NCBI RefSeq assembly: GCF_032268605.1 | Contig: NZ_CP130318.1 | Span: 935,501-999,500 of the forward strand | Direction of reading: 5' to 3' | From: Paenibacillus aurantius | GTDB lineage: Bacteria; Bacillota; Bacilli; Paenibacillales; NBRC-103111 | Length of the DNA: 64,000 nucleotides | Shown here: positions 34,178-42,833 of the stretch, one piece after another | How the letters are laid out: the number at the start of each line of letters is the position of its first letter | Numbering within the stretch: position 1 is the stretch's first letter | Translations under genes and position numbers: made by a program | The notes under the pieces: generated by a model | Databases searched by the model: none | Seen by the model: only the letters and a program-made list of their open reading frames with translations | Told to the model about the DNA's origin: nothing

Positions 34178-35218
34178 ATGAAGGCCTTACTATATGAGGG
34201 ACCGAGAGAAATGCGGATTCGCGAGATCGCGCCTCCCTCCATCACGGAGGATGAGGTAGTCATCCAAGTTGCGTTCTCCGGTATTTGCGGCTCAGAGTTG
34301 AGCGGGTATTTAGGCCATAACGCGCTGCGTAAGCCGCCGCTCGTGTTCGGGCATGAATTTTCGGGGACGATTGTAGAGGCGGGAGCCAACGCGTCGAAGG
34401 TTTTCGGCCTGCAGCCCGGTCAGCGGGTCACGGCCAATCCGCTCGTCACCTGCGGGCATTGCGGTTATTGTCTCAGCGGCCGCCAGCAGCTTTGCCGGGG
34501 CCGGAAATTGTTGAGCGCCGCGCTGCCGGGAAGCAACGCCGAGCTTGTGAAAATTCCGGCTGCCTTCGTCCACCCTCTGCCGGATCATCTTACCCTGCAG
34601 CAGGGGGCTTTGGTAGAGCCGATCGCATGCGGCGTCCGCGTGGCGGAGCTGGCCTCTCCCCGGCCCGGCGATAAAGCCGTTATCTTTGGGATGGGGCCCA
34701 TCGGGCTGTTCGTTCTTCAGGCCTTGAAGGTGTATGGCGTCAAAGAGATCTATGCTGTGGATCTGCACGCCGAGCGGCTCGGAATGGCGGAGGCGCTGGG
34801 AGCGGTACCACTCTCTCCGAGGAAGGACGAGGTTGTGGCGGAAGTCCTAAAGAGAACAGGCGGAGGGGCGGACATTGCCGTGGATGCGGTCGGCGCATCC
34901 CTTACCCGCAGCCAGTGTATGGAGGTAACGGTTCCCGGGGGACGCATCATTTATACGGGTCTGCATGAAGCGGAGTCCGTCCTGCCGGTCAATACGATGA
35001 TTCGCAGCGAATTTCATGTTGCCGGCTCCTTCGCTTACTCCGCGGTTAACTTCCAAACGGCTTTAAATTGGTTAGCCGAAGGACGGATAGGCTTGACGGA
35101 TGGGGTGGTGGAAGCCCCTCTGGAGGAAGGGGCGGAATGGTATGATAAGCTCCTGAGCAATCCCGGAAAAGTAGCGAAGGTGCTGTTGGTTCCTTACTCT
35201 TCCTCTGTCCGGTCATAG
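34178..35218 (+). CDS. zinc-dependent medium-chain alcohol dehydrogenase
   Basis: 346 residues. The catalytic zinc ligands are in SGICGSE and GHEFSG, structural zinc cysteines in CGHCGYCLSGRQQLC, and the NAD(P) fold in GMGPIGLFVLQALK. Closest in style to sorbitol, threonine or galactitol dehydrogenases, so it should oxidise a polyol, sugar or amino alcohol. It follows the aldolase gene by 43 bases, and its 3' end overlaps the convergent IclR gene by 25 bases. Confidence 0.85.
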   Translation: MKALLYEGPREMRIREIAPPSITEDEVVIQVAFSGICGSELSGYLGHNALRKPPLVFGHEFSGTIVEAGANASKVFGLQPGQRVTANPLVTCGHCGYCLSGRQQLCRGRKLLSAALPGSNAELVKIPAAFVHPLPDHLTLQQGALVEPIACGVRVAELASPRPGDKAVIFGMGPIGLFVLQALKVYGVKEIYAVDLHAERLGMAEALGAVPLSPRKDEVVAEVLKRTGGGADIAVDAVGASLTRSQCMEVTVPGGRIIYTGLHEAESVLPVNTMIRSEFHVAGSFAYSAVNFQTALNWLAEGRIGLTDGVVEAPLEEGAEWYDKLLSNPGKVAKVLLVPYSSSVRS

Positions 35219-35973
35219 CCTAATCTAAAAGAAATTTGCATGGCTTTCTGCTTCACTTTCCGGCCAACTTCCGGGAAAGAAATACTCGGAAGCTCATTGC
35301 GCAGCGCTGTAATGCTGAGGGCGGCAGCGACCGCTCCTGTATGATCGTAAATCGGTGCGGCGATGCACCTTATACCCAGTTCACCCTCCTCATCCTCGAT
35401 GGCGAAACCGCTCTCGCGAACATTCTCAAGAAATTTCGTGAACGCTTCGTGGGAGGTGATCGTGTGTTCCGTTGTCGCCGGCATGCCGTGAAGCTTTAAA
35501 TAGGACTCCAAGGTGTCCTTAGGCAGGAAGGCGGCCAGAACTTTGCCTACCCCGGAGTTGTGCAGGGGCATGGATTGACCGACTTCGGTGGAGAACTGGA
35601 CGAAGCCGGGGCCTTTGACCTTCTCGATATAGGTTGCTTTACCGTTCTCGAGAATGGCCAGATGGACCGTAACGCGGAGCTCGGCAGCTAATTCTTCCAT
35701 GAGGGGTCTGGCTATATTCCGAAGATCCATCTTGGACAGCATCTCCATCCCGATGTTGTACAGCTTCAACGTTAACCGGTACTTGCCGTCCTCCGCTTTT
35801 TGGAGATAATTCAACTCCTCCAGTGTGGTCAGGATCATAAAGATCGTTGATTTAGGAAGCTTACTGGTTTCGTATATATCGGTTACCCCGAGCGGAACCG
35901 GGGAGTTGGCCAGTGTCTCTATAATCGAAAGCCCTTTTTCCAGGGCGGGTACCGAATATTTTCTTTTAGTCAT
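35194..35973 (-). CDS. IclR-family transcriptional regulator
   Basis: 259 residues: N-terminal winged helix (VPALEKGLSIIETLANSPVPLGVTDIYETSKLPKSTIFMILTTLEEL) and C-terminal GAF-like effector domain (VGQSMPLHNSGVGKVLAAFLP, GELGIRCIAAPIYDHTGAVAAALSIT). Local regulator of the surrounding catabolic genes, lying between the aldolase/dehydrogenase pair and the D-threonine-aldolase-like operon, to which it is divergent. GGAGG lies just upstream of the ATG. I could not identify a convincing operator. Confidence 0.87.
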   Translation of the reverse strand: MTKRKYSVPALEKGLSIIETLANSPVPLGVTDIYETSKLPKSTIFMILTTLEELNYLQKAEDGKYRLTLKLYNIGMEMLSKMDLRNIARPLMEELAAELRVTVHLAILENGKATYIEKVKGPGFVQFSTEVGQSMPLHNSGVGKVLAAFLPKDTLESYLKLHGMPATTEHTITSHEAFTKFLENVRESGFAIEDEEGELGIRCIAAPIYDHTGAVAAALSITALRNELPSISFPEVGRKVKQKAMQISFRLGYDRTEEE

Positions 35974-36087
35974 AACGGCCCCCTCCTTTTTGCTATATCA
36001 AAACCTTTTTCATTTAAGCATAAAATGTACGGGAAAACAAGAAAGGGATTCGGAAAATCCTGGATGGAAAGAGTGGAAGCGGCTTGC

Positions 36088-37191
36088 ATGATCCAAACAA
36101 ACGAACTGGATACCCCTTTCGTTCTTATCGATCTTGATTTGGTCATGGGTAACATCGCGTCCATGCAGGCGGTGGCAGACCAAAACGGAATTAAGCTCAG
36201 GCCGCACGCCAAAACGCATAAGATGCCGGAAATCGCCCGTTTGCAAATGGAGGCCGGGGCGTCAGGCGTTACCGTAGCCAAGCTTGGGGAGGCGGAAGCC
36301 ATGATCGAAGGGGGGATCCGGAATCTTCTGATCGCGTATCCGATCATCGGCCCGAGAAAGATAGAACGGCTGGCTGAGCTTCTGCCAAAAGCTCATTTGA
36401 CGGTAGTCGTGGAAAGCTACGATGGGATGAAGGCCGTCTCGGAGGCCGGACGGATGGCCGGCTTGACGGTCTCCGTTCTGATTGAGGTAGACAGCGGGTT
36501 TAACCGGGTGGGGATAACCCAAGAGGAAGACGTACTGGCGATCGCGAGGGCCATCGCGGCGGATCCTTGGCTTAAGCTGGAAGGGTTGTTGACCTTTGCT
36601 GGCCAATCGTACGACGCAGGGGATACGGAGGAGCTGCTCCGGACCGTTAAGCTGGAAGCGGAGACGGTAAGAGAACTGACCGAACGGCTCCGTAAGGAAG
36701 GCTTCGAGATAACGGTAGTGAGCGCAGGCTCCACTCCGTCTAGCCCTCATGTGGCGGGGATGCCGGGCATTACCGAAATACGTCCCGGCACTTACGTGTT
36801 CGGGGATTTGATGCAGGTAAAGCTTGGGGCTCACAAGCTGGAGCATTGTGCTTTAACGGTTAAAGTGACGGTAATCAGCCGGCCTGCGGAGGATCGGGCC
36901 GTTATCGACGCAGGGACGAAAGTATTCTCGAGCGATGGGGAAGATTCTCCTATCGGTACCGGCCGGGGGTATGTACCCGGACGCCCGGGCATTACGCTGG
37001 AATGGATGACGGAGGAGCACGGGATGCTGCGGTTGGCACCGGAAGAGCAGGGGCTGAAGATAGGAGAGCAGCTGGAAGTTATCCCGGTTCACTGCTGCGC
37101 CGTGGTTAATCTGACGGACCAGGTAGCCGCTGTCCGTCAAGGGCATGTGGTGGAACTGTGGAAGGTATCGGCTCGCGGCAAAGTTCGATAG
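36088..37191 (+). CDS. D-threonine aldolase / D-serine dehydratase-like PLP enzyme
   Basis: 367 residues of the fold-type III PLP family. The N-terminal block LDTPFVLIDLD and RPHAKTHK hold the PLP lysine (Lys42 from this start), and near the C-terminus PVHCCAVVNL supplies the metal-binding His and Cys of the DSD1/D-threonine aldolase domain. The His-Cys pair is closer to eukaryotic-type D-serine dehydratase than to the His-Asp of many aldolases. It would split a beta-hydroxy D-amino acid or deaminate D-serine. First gene of a tight operon with M20 peptidase and RidA. ATG 36088 chosen; ATGs at 36025 and 36064 give non-conserved extensions. Confidence 0.82.
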   Translation: MIQTNELDTPFVLIDLDLVMGNIASMQAVADQNGIKLRPHAKTHKMPEIARLQMEAGASGVTVAKLGEAEAMIEGGIRNLLIAYPIIGPRKIERLAELLPKAHLTVVVESYDGMKAVSEAGRMAGLTVSVLIEVDSGFNRVGITQEEDVLAIARAIAADPWLKLEGLLTFAGQSYDAGDTEELLRTVKLEAETVRELTERLRKEGFEITVVSAGSTPSSPHVAGMPGITEIRPGTYVFGDLMQVKLGAHKLEHCALTVKVTVISRPAEDRAVIDAGTKVFSSDGEDSPIGTGRGYVPGRPGITLEWMTEEHGMLRLAPEEQGLKIGEQLEVIPVHCCAVVNLTDQVAAVRQGHVVELWKVSARGKVR

Positions 37192-37211
37192 AGGGAGGAG
37201 GGAGGAGGAGG

Positions 37212-38510
37212 ATGGTCATATCCGAGATATCCCAACAAATAGCCGGCTGGGTGGCCGGCCAGCGGCATAGAATAGTCGAATTGACGGCCCGGCTCGTTCG
37301 CCATCCAACGGTCAATCAAGTGACGGACGGAACGGAAGGGGAATGCCAAAGGGAGCTCCAGGTTCTGTTTGAAGGCATGGGACTCGAAACCAGGCTGTAC
37401 TCCCCGGAGGTGGCCCCGGTTTTTCGTTCCCACCCGGCTTATTTTCCTGGAAAGGACTATACTCATCGCCCTAACGTGGCAGGCGTTTGGAAAGGACAGG
37501 GCAACGGCAGGTCACTTCTGTTTTCCAGTCATATCGATACGGCGGTAGTCGCTCCGGGCTGGCTGGCGTCGCCTTGGGAACCGCGGGTTGAACAGGGGAG
37601 AGTATACGGGCTGGGCTCCTTCGATATGAAAGGAGGGCTTGCGGCCTCGATTATGGCCGTGAAGTGCCTGATGGAGCTGGGCTTGAGGCCTTTAGGGGAT
37701 GTCATTCTGGAATCCGTGGTAGACGAGGAATTTGGCGGAGCGAACGGAACCCTTGCCGGGAGATTGATGGGGTATAACGCGGACGCGGCCATCATTCCCG
37801 AGCCGACCAACTTGGCCATTTGTCCGGCTACACGGGGAGGAGCGCTGTGGCGGCTCGTCTTCCGCGGCCAAACCGGGCTGGCCTTCAGCGGAGAAACGAT
37901 CCGCAATCCTCTTTACGACGCGGCTAAGTTTCTGGTTTATCTGGAGCAGTTCGAAAGGGATCGCAGCAAGGGAGGAGGGCCCGCTCCCTGGTATACGTCG
38001 TCCGGTGAACTTCCGGTTATTCCGACACGGGCCGCGGCGGGTGATTTGGCCTCCCCCCTCTGCGATGTAGGTCCCGAAGAATGCGCTATCGATGTATGGG
38101 TGGAGTGCCATCCCGGAACGACGGAGGAATCGCTGAAGGAGGAGATCTTAACGGGGTATCGGCGCCAGTTCGGCCCGGATGCGCCGTTACCCGAATTCCA
38201 GAAGATGATCCGGTTCCTGCCCGGCTCGCAGGTGCTTCCGGATCTGCCTCTTCTTCCTATTATGGGGGAACAGGTTCGGCGCGTGACCGCAGGGGAGCCC
38301 GCTTTTCATGGCGCCCCGTTTGCTTGTGATGCTTTTATTTTTAATTTATACAGTCCTACCCCTGCGGTTGTCCTGGGTCCTTCGGGAGCCAACGCGCATG
38401 CGGCTGATGAGTATGTGGACATAGAGTCCCTCTGCCGATTAACCGAAATATACGCCGGCATCATTCTGGAATGGTGTGGAATTTCGGATGGAAAAGGAGA
38501 AGGAAGATGA
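37212..38510 (+). CDS. M20-family deacylase/peptidase (ArgE/DapE type)
   Basis: 432 residues. Metal ligands are visible in SSHIDTAV (His), LGSFDMKGG (bridging Asp), VVDEEFGG (Glu-Glu), IIPEPTNL (Glu) and GANAHAADE (His). The enzymes hydrolyse N-acyl amino acids or small peptides with two zinc ions. Within this operon a role in freeing an amino acid from an N-acyl or amide conjugate is plausible. GGAGGAGGAGG lies directly before the ATG. The last four bases overlap the start of the RidA gene. Confidence 0.82.
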   Translation: MVISEISQQIAGWVAGQRHRIVELTARLVRHPTVNQVTDGTEGECQRELQVLFEGMGLETRLYSPEVAPVFRSHPAYFPGKDYTHRPNVAGVWKGQGNGRSLLFSSHIDTAVVAPGWLASPWEPRVEQGRVYGLGSFDMKGGLAASIMAVKCLMELGLRPLGDVILESVVDEEFGGANGTLAGRLMGYNADAAIIPEPTNLAICPATRGGALWRLVFRGQTGLAFSGETIRNPLYDAAKFLVYLEQFERDRSKGGGPAPWYTSSGELPVIPTRAAAGDLASPLCDVGPEECAIDVWVECHPGTTEESLKEEILTGYRRQFGPDAPLPEFQKMIRFLPGSQVLPDLPLLPIMGEQVRRVTAGEPAFHGAPFACDAFIFNLYSPTPAVVLGPSGANAHAADEYVDIESLCRLTEIYAGIILEWCGISDGKGEGR

Positions 38511-38881
38511 GGCAAGCGATCTTTACGAAGGATGCATCACCGGGGGACGGTCCCTATTCACAGGCGATTGTATCCAAGGGCTTCTTATTCGTATCGGGCC
38601 AAGGGCCGATCAATCCCCAGGGCTACGTCACAGGAGAAACCATAGAGGAACAGGCCCGGTTGACCTTGGATAATATCGTAACTATTCTGCAAGCGGCCCA
38701 TTGCTCGATGGACCATGTGGTGAAAGTCAACGTCATCTTGTCGGATATGAGTCACTTCGGGCGTTTTAACGAGGTGTACAAGGAATACTTTGAAGCGCCG
38801 ATGCCCGCGCGTACCTGCTTCGGCGGTGAGCTTGACGGCATCCTGGTGGAAATAGACGTCATTGCGGCTCTGCCGGAATAG
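38507..38881 (+). CDS. RidA-family enamine/imine deaminase
   Basis: 124 residues, the length of RidA, with GPYSQAIVSKGFLFVSGQGPINPQG and the active-site Arg region MPARTCFGG. RidA hydrolyses 2-aminoacrylate and similar enamines released by PLP enzymes. Its ATG overlaps the stop of the M20 gene (ATGA), so it is translated with the operon. Its presence supports a dehydratase activity for the PLP enzyme two genes upstream. Confidence 0.88.
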   Translation: MRQAIFTKDASPGDGPYSQAIVSKGFLFVSGQGPINPQGYVTGETIEEQARLTLDNIVTILQAAHCSMDHVVKVNVILSDMSHFGRFNEVYKEYFEAPMPARTCFGGELDGILVEIDVIAALPE

Positions 38882-38893
38882 GAGGAAAGCCTA

Positions 38894-39646
38894 ATGAGCA
38901 GGTTTGACGGAAGTGTCGTTTTTATTACGGGCAGTGGACGGGGGATCGGGAGGGCGATCGCGGAGCGCTTTGCCCAAGAAGGGGCCGCTCTTGTTCTCGT
39001 ATCGGATTATGAGCCGGATTTGCGTCAGACGGAAAAGGAGCTTGCCGGCGGCGGAACTCCCGTTCTTGCACTAACCGCCGATGTGTCTGACCCCGAACAG
39101 GTGGAAAGGGCGGTCGCGGCGGCGGTCGAGCGGTACGGCAAAATTGACATTCTCGTCAACAATGCCGGAATCGCCTGGGAAGAGCCCGTGCTCGATATTA
39201 TAGCGGAAAACTGGCGTAAGGTGATGGACGTCAATTTGAACGGGATGTTCTGGGTGGCGCAGCAGGTGGGGCGCGTCATGGCCCGGCAGGGGGGCGGAGT
39301 TATTCTCAATATGGCCTCTACGAACGGGTTGGTCGGTGAGGCGGGGTACGCGCATTACAATGCCTCCAAGGGGGGAGTCGTGCTGCTGACCAAAACCATG
39401 GCGATCGAGCTCGGTTCCAGCCATATTCGGGTCAATGCGGTTTGCCCGGGCTACATCCAGACCCCGATGAGCGAGGCGATTGATTCCCCGGAATTTATCG
39501 AGAGGTATGTCCGGGAGAAAATCCCGCTTGGACGGGTAGGGAAGCCGAAGGATGTGGCGGGTGTTTTCGCTTTTTTGGCATCGGAGGATGCCGCATTTAT
39601 TACAGGCGAGACCATCGTCGTGGACGGCGGACAATTGGCATTTTAA
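38894..39646 (+). CDS. short-chain dehydrogenase/reductase
   Basis: 250 residues, classical SDR: NAD(P) motif GSGRGIGRA (about 13-21), NNAG, and the catalytic Ser of NMASTNG with Tyr and Lys in YAHYNASKGG; PG and GGQ motifs near the end. Resembles 3-oxoacyl reductase and sugar or polyol dehydrogenases. It starts 12 bases after the RidA gene with GGAGG upstream, so it is co-transcribed and probably oxidises or reduces a pathway intermediate. Confidence 0.87.
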   Translation: MSRFDGSVVFITGSGRGIGRAIAERFAQEGAALVLVSDYEPDLRQTEKELAGGGTPVLALTADVSDPEQVERAVAAAVERYGKIDILVNNAGIAWEEPVLDIIAENWRKVMDVNLNGMFWVAQQVGRVMARQGGGVILNMASTNGLVGEAGYAHYNASKGGVVLLTKTMAIELGSSHIRVNAVCPGYIQTPMSEAIDSPEFIERYVREKIPLGRVGKPKDVAGVFAFLASEDAAFITGETIVVDGGQLAF

Positions 39647-39679
39647 TAAGGGAACAATTGGAGAGAAGGAGGCGGGGAA

Positions 39680-41614
39680 GTGAAACGGGTTATCCATCTG
39701 CAAGGGGATAGGGACGAAATCGCACTCGGCGTAAAGGAAATGGCCGGACATCTGAAGTTTTCTTTATCGGAAGATTCCGGCATCCCGCTTATCGCCATTC
39801 GAACCGAACGGCAGGATGCTTTGGAGCTGGAGATGAATGCCAAGGAAATCATCATCCGCTTCGGTGCCGTTCACCATTTTTTTCGGGGATTGTCCCTCGT
39901 ATTCGAGCGTTGGGAGGAGTTAGCCGGGTCTCAACCTTCCATTCGGATAACGGAATACCCTCAGTTTGATCTGAACGGGGCGATGTTCGACTGCTCCCGG
40001 AATGCCGTCATGCATGTCGAGGGCGTGAAACGGTTTGTTCGGATCATGGCCGCCATGGGCCTCAATATGCTCATGCTCTACACCGAGGACACCTATGAGA
40101 TCGAGGGAATGCCTTACTTTGGTTACATGAGGGGACGGTATACGCAGGAAGAGCTTAAGGAAATCGACGCCTACGCGGCGCTGTTCGGGATGGAAGTGAT
40201 TCCGTGCATTCAAACGCTGGCCCATCTGGCCGCTGCTTTGAAATGGAATTATGCCCAAGCCTTCACCGATACGGAAGACATTCTTCTGGTAGGGGAGCCC
40301 CAAACTTACGAATTTATCGAAAACATGATAACGGCCGCCTCGGCTCCTTTTCGCAGCAAAAGAATTCATATCGGAATGGACGAGGCTCACAGACTGGGAC
40401 TTGGGCAATATCTGGAGAAAAATGGATTACATAGCCGGTTCGATTTGATGAAAGAGCATTTAGAAAAGGTTCTGGCCATTACCCGGAGCCACGGTCTTGA
40501 GCCGATGATCTGGAGTGACATGTACTTTCGCCTCGGCTCCAAGCACGGCTGGTATTACGACCTGGATGTCGAGATCCCGGAGCCGGTCATTGAGGCCATG
40601 CCGAAAGACGTACGTTTCGTCTACTGGGACTACTACCACACGGATCCCTCCTTCTACGAAGCTTATCTCGATATTCACCGCTCTTTCGGGTCGGAGCCTC
40701 TTTTTGCGGGGGGGATCTGGACATGGAATACCATAGCTCCCAATTACGGCAAAACCATAGCCACTACAAACGCTGCCCTTGCGGCTTGCAAGCAAAAAGG
40801 CGTTCGCGAAGTCTTTGCCACCTTCTGGGGCAATGACGGCAATGAGGCGAGCTATGCATCCGGAATCCTTGGTCTGCAGTGGTTCGCGGAGCACGGGTAT
40901 GCGAAGGGAGTCCCGGATGCGGAGACGGTAAACCGGCGAGTAGCCGTTTGTTCCGGGGATGAAAGCCTCACCGGGGAGCATTTTCTTGCCTTAACCCTAC
41001 TGGATGAAGTTCCTGGAGTGCCGGGAGGAAATTTAGGGGAGAGCAATCCTTCGAAATTCCTGTTGTGGCAGGACATTCTGATCGGCCTGCTGGACGCTAA
41101 CATTGAATTTGTTCAAGAGGAGATTACCTCCCATTACCAGAATCTAACCCAGCGCTTATCAGAAATAAGATCAGAGAAGTATCAGACTCTGTTTGAATTC
41201 TATATGAAAGTAAGCGCCGTGCTCGAGATCAAGGCGGGGGTAGGCATTCGTTTGAAGCAGCATTACGACGAACGGCACAGGGAGGACATGGAACGAATCG
41301 TACAAGAAGAGCTTCCCGACCTGCTGGCCCGGATCGAGCGGCTGCGTGAGGCACACCGCCGGCTGTGGTTTCAAACGAACAAGCCGTTCGGATGGGAAGT
41401 GCTGGATATGCGTTATGGTGCGCTGCGAGCCCGCGTCGAATCCGCCCAATACCGGATTTCGGAATACGTAAACGGGTCCATCCCACGCATCGAAGAGCTG
41501 GAGGAGAGCAGGCTTTTGTTCGACTGGCAGAATTCCCTGACAGCCGATACCTCGATTGGAAGAAGCAATGATTATTACCGCATTGTAACCGCCGGCGTTT
41601 TCTTTATGATTTAG
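39680..41614 (+). CDS. GH20 beta-N-acetylhexosaminidase-like enzyme
   Basis: 644 residues from a GTG. A short N-terminal alpha/beta domain is followed by a TIM barrel; FDLNGAMFDCSRNAVM and the adjacent acidic pair Asp234-Glu235 in HIGMDEAHRLG are the GH20 substrate-assisted catalytic residues. A helical C-terminal part resembles single-domain exo-hexosaminidases of streptococci and Paenibacillus. No signal peptide, so it acts on short oligosaccharides after import. It should release terminal GlcNAc or GalNAc from sugars or glycoconjugates. Last gene of the operon, ended by a strong terminator. Confidence 0.82.
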   Translation: MKRVIHLQGDRDEIALGVKEMAGHLKFSLSEDSGIPLIAIRTERQDALELEMNAKEIIIRFGAVHHFFRGLSLVFERWEELAGSQPSIRITEYPQFDLNGAMFDCSRNAVMHVEGVKRFVRIMAAMGLNMLMLYTEDTYEIEGMPYFGYMRGRYTQEELKEIDAYAALFGMEVIPCIQTLAHLAAALKWNYAQAFTDTEDILLVGEPQTYEFIENMITAASAPFRSKRIHIGMDEAHRLGLGQYLEKNGLHSRFDLMKEHLEKVLAITRSHGLEPMIWSDMYFRLGSKHGWYYDLDVEIPEPVIEAMPKDVRFVYWDYYHTDPSFYEAYLDIHRSFGSEPLFAGGIWTWNTIAPNYGKTIATTNAALAACKQKGVREVFATFWGNDGNEASYASGILGLQWFAEHGYAKGVPDAETVNRRVAVCSGDESLTGEHFLALTLLDEVPGVPGGNLGESNPSKFLLWQDILIGLLDANIEFVQEEITSHYQNLTQRLSEIRSEKYQTLFEFYMKVSAVLEIKAGVGIRLKQHYDERHREDMERIVQEELPDLLARIERLREAHRRLWFQTNKPFGWEVLDMRYGALRARVESAQYRISEYVNGSIPRIEELEESRLLFDWQNSLTADTSIGRSNDYYRIVTAGVFFMI

Positions 41615-41629
41615 CAGACAGCCTATTAG

Positions 41630-41656
41630 AAGCCCGCCGTGGCTGCGGGCTTTTTG
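41630..41656 (+). terminator. rho-independent terminator of the catabolic operon
   Basis: AAGCCCGC-CGTGGCT-GCGGGCTT followed by TTT. Confidence 0.9.
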
Positions 41657-41694
41657 GCGTGTCAGGATGAACCCTATCGAAAAGGCTCTCCACC
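41653..41694 (+). repeat. post-terminator repeat block, copy 2
   Basis: Shares TTTGG, GGATG, ACC, TCGA and AAGGCTCTCC in the same order and spacing with 32913-32954; both blocks sit directly behind a terminator of similar sequence. Confidence 0.45.
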
Positions 41695-41854
41695 TCGGCA
41701 AACCCGCCGCTTTCGTCCGTGTGCTAAAAAATGATACTTTGCCAAAATGTGATGTTTTTATAAACCAGCGCAAACAAGCCTAAAAAGAGATAGTTTCGTT
41801 GAAACGGGTCATTGCTTCCTCTTTTTCCCATCCTTTATGATCAATCTCATAAGT

Positions 41855-41868
41855 TGTAAACGCTATCA
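41855..41868 (+). promoter_or_regulatory. CcpA cre site before the CUT1 importer operon
   Basis: TGTAAACGCTATCA matches the cre consensus TGNAARCGNWWNCA at every fixed position. It lies 25 bases before the permease ATG, so CcpA bound here would block transcription: carbon catabolite repression of the importer. Confidence 0.75.
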
Positions 41869-41893
41869 ATTATCGAGAAGGGAGTGAGCGGGG

Positions 41894-42808
41894 ATGCCGG
41901 CCCGAAGGTCCGTGTGGAAGCAGTATCTGGAATACAAGTATTTCTTTCTTATGCTCCTTCCCGTTCTGATCTATTACGCCGTCTTTCATTACGGTCCGAT
42001 GTACGGGGTCTTGATCGCGTTCAAGAATTACAAATTTATGAGGGGGATCTGGGGAAGCCCCTGGGTCGGCCTGGAGAATTTCCGGGAGCTGTTCGCCGGG
42101 GACTATTTCCTGACCGTTCTGCGGAATACGCTCATCATTAACTTCTACAAGCTGCTGTTCGGCTTTCCCGTTCCCATTCTCCTCGCCTTGATGATCAATG
42201 AGGTGACCCGCTCCTTCTTCAAAAAAGCGGTGCAGACGATCAGCTACCTGCCGCACTTTCTGTCGTGGATCGTCCTGTCGGGCCTCATCATTGAGTTTCT
42301 CTCCCCGAGCCGGGGTGCCGTCAACCTGTTTCTCGACCTGATCGGCTTGAAGCCGGTGTATTTCATTACCGAACCGGATTGGTTCCGGCCTATCCTGGTG
42401 CTGACGGAAATCTGGAAGCAGGCGGGCTTCACGACCATCATTTATTTGGCGGCGATTGCCGGTATCAACCCGGAAATGTACGAGGCGGCGGACATGGACG
42501 GCATCAGCCGTCTCCAGAAGATCGGGTACATTACGCTGCCGGCCATGGCACCCGTTATCGTCATCATGCTGATCCTTAATTCGGGCTCGATCATCAACGA
42601 CGACTTCGAGCAGATCTACAACCTGCTGAACGTGAAGGTGATGGAGGTGGGGGACGTGTTGTCCACGTACACCTACACGGAAGGCTTGTCCCGGATGAAC
42701 TACAGCTACGCGGCGGCGGTCGGCTTGTTCAAGAATGTAGTGGCGCTCCTCCTGGTGCTGACCGCGAACTATTTGGCCAGCAAGGTCAGCGAAGAGACGA
42801 TTTTCTGA
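41894..42808 (+). CDS. CUT1 sugar ABC permease, LplB type
   Basis: 304 residues with six or so membrane helices. The conserved EAA loop EAADMDGISRLQKIGYITLP binds the ATPase. The N-terminus (YKYFFLMLLPVLIYYAVFHYGPMYGVLIAFKNYKFMRGIWGSPWVGLENF) is typical of the LplB/YtcP group for complex oligosaccharides. First gene of a three-gene importer lacking its own ATPase, so it must use a shared one such as MsmX. Controlled by the cre site just upstream. Confidence 0.88.
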   Translation: MPARRSVWKQYLEYKYFFLMLLPVLIYYAVFHYGPMYGVLIAFKNYKFMRGIWGSPWVGLENFRELFAGDYFLTVLRNTLIINFYKLLFGFPVPILLALMINEVTRSFFKKAVQTISYLPHFLSWIVLSGLIIEFLSPSRGAVNLFLDLIGLKPVYFITEPDWFRPILVLTEIWKQAGFTTIIYLAAIAGINPEMYEAADMDGISRLQKIGYITLPAMAPVIVIMLILNSGSIINDDFEQIYNLLNVKVMEVGDVLSTYTYTEGLSRMNYSYAAAVGLFKNVVALLLVLTANYLASKVSEETIF

Positions 42809-42833
42809 ATACTTACCGGAGGGAGGGTTCCCC

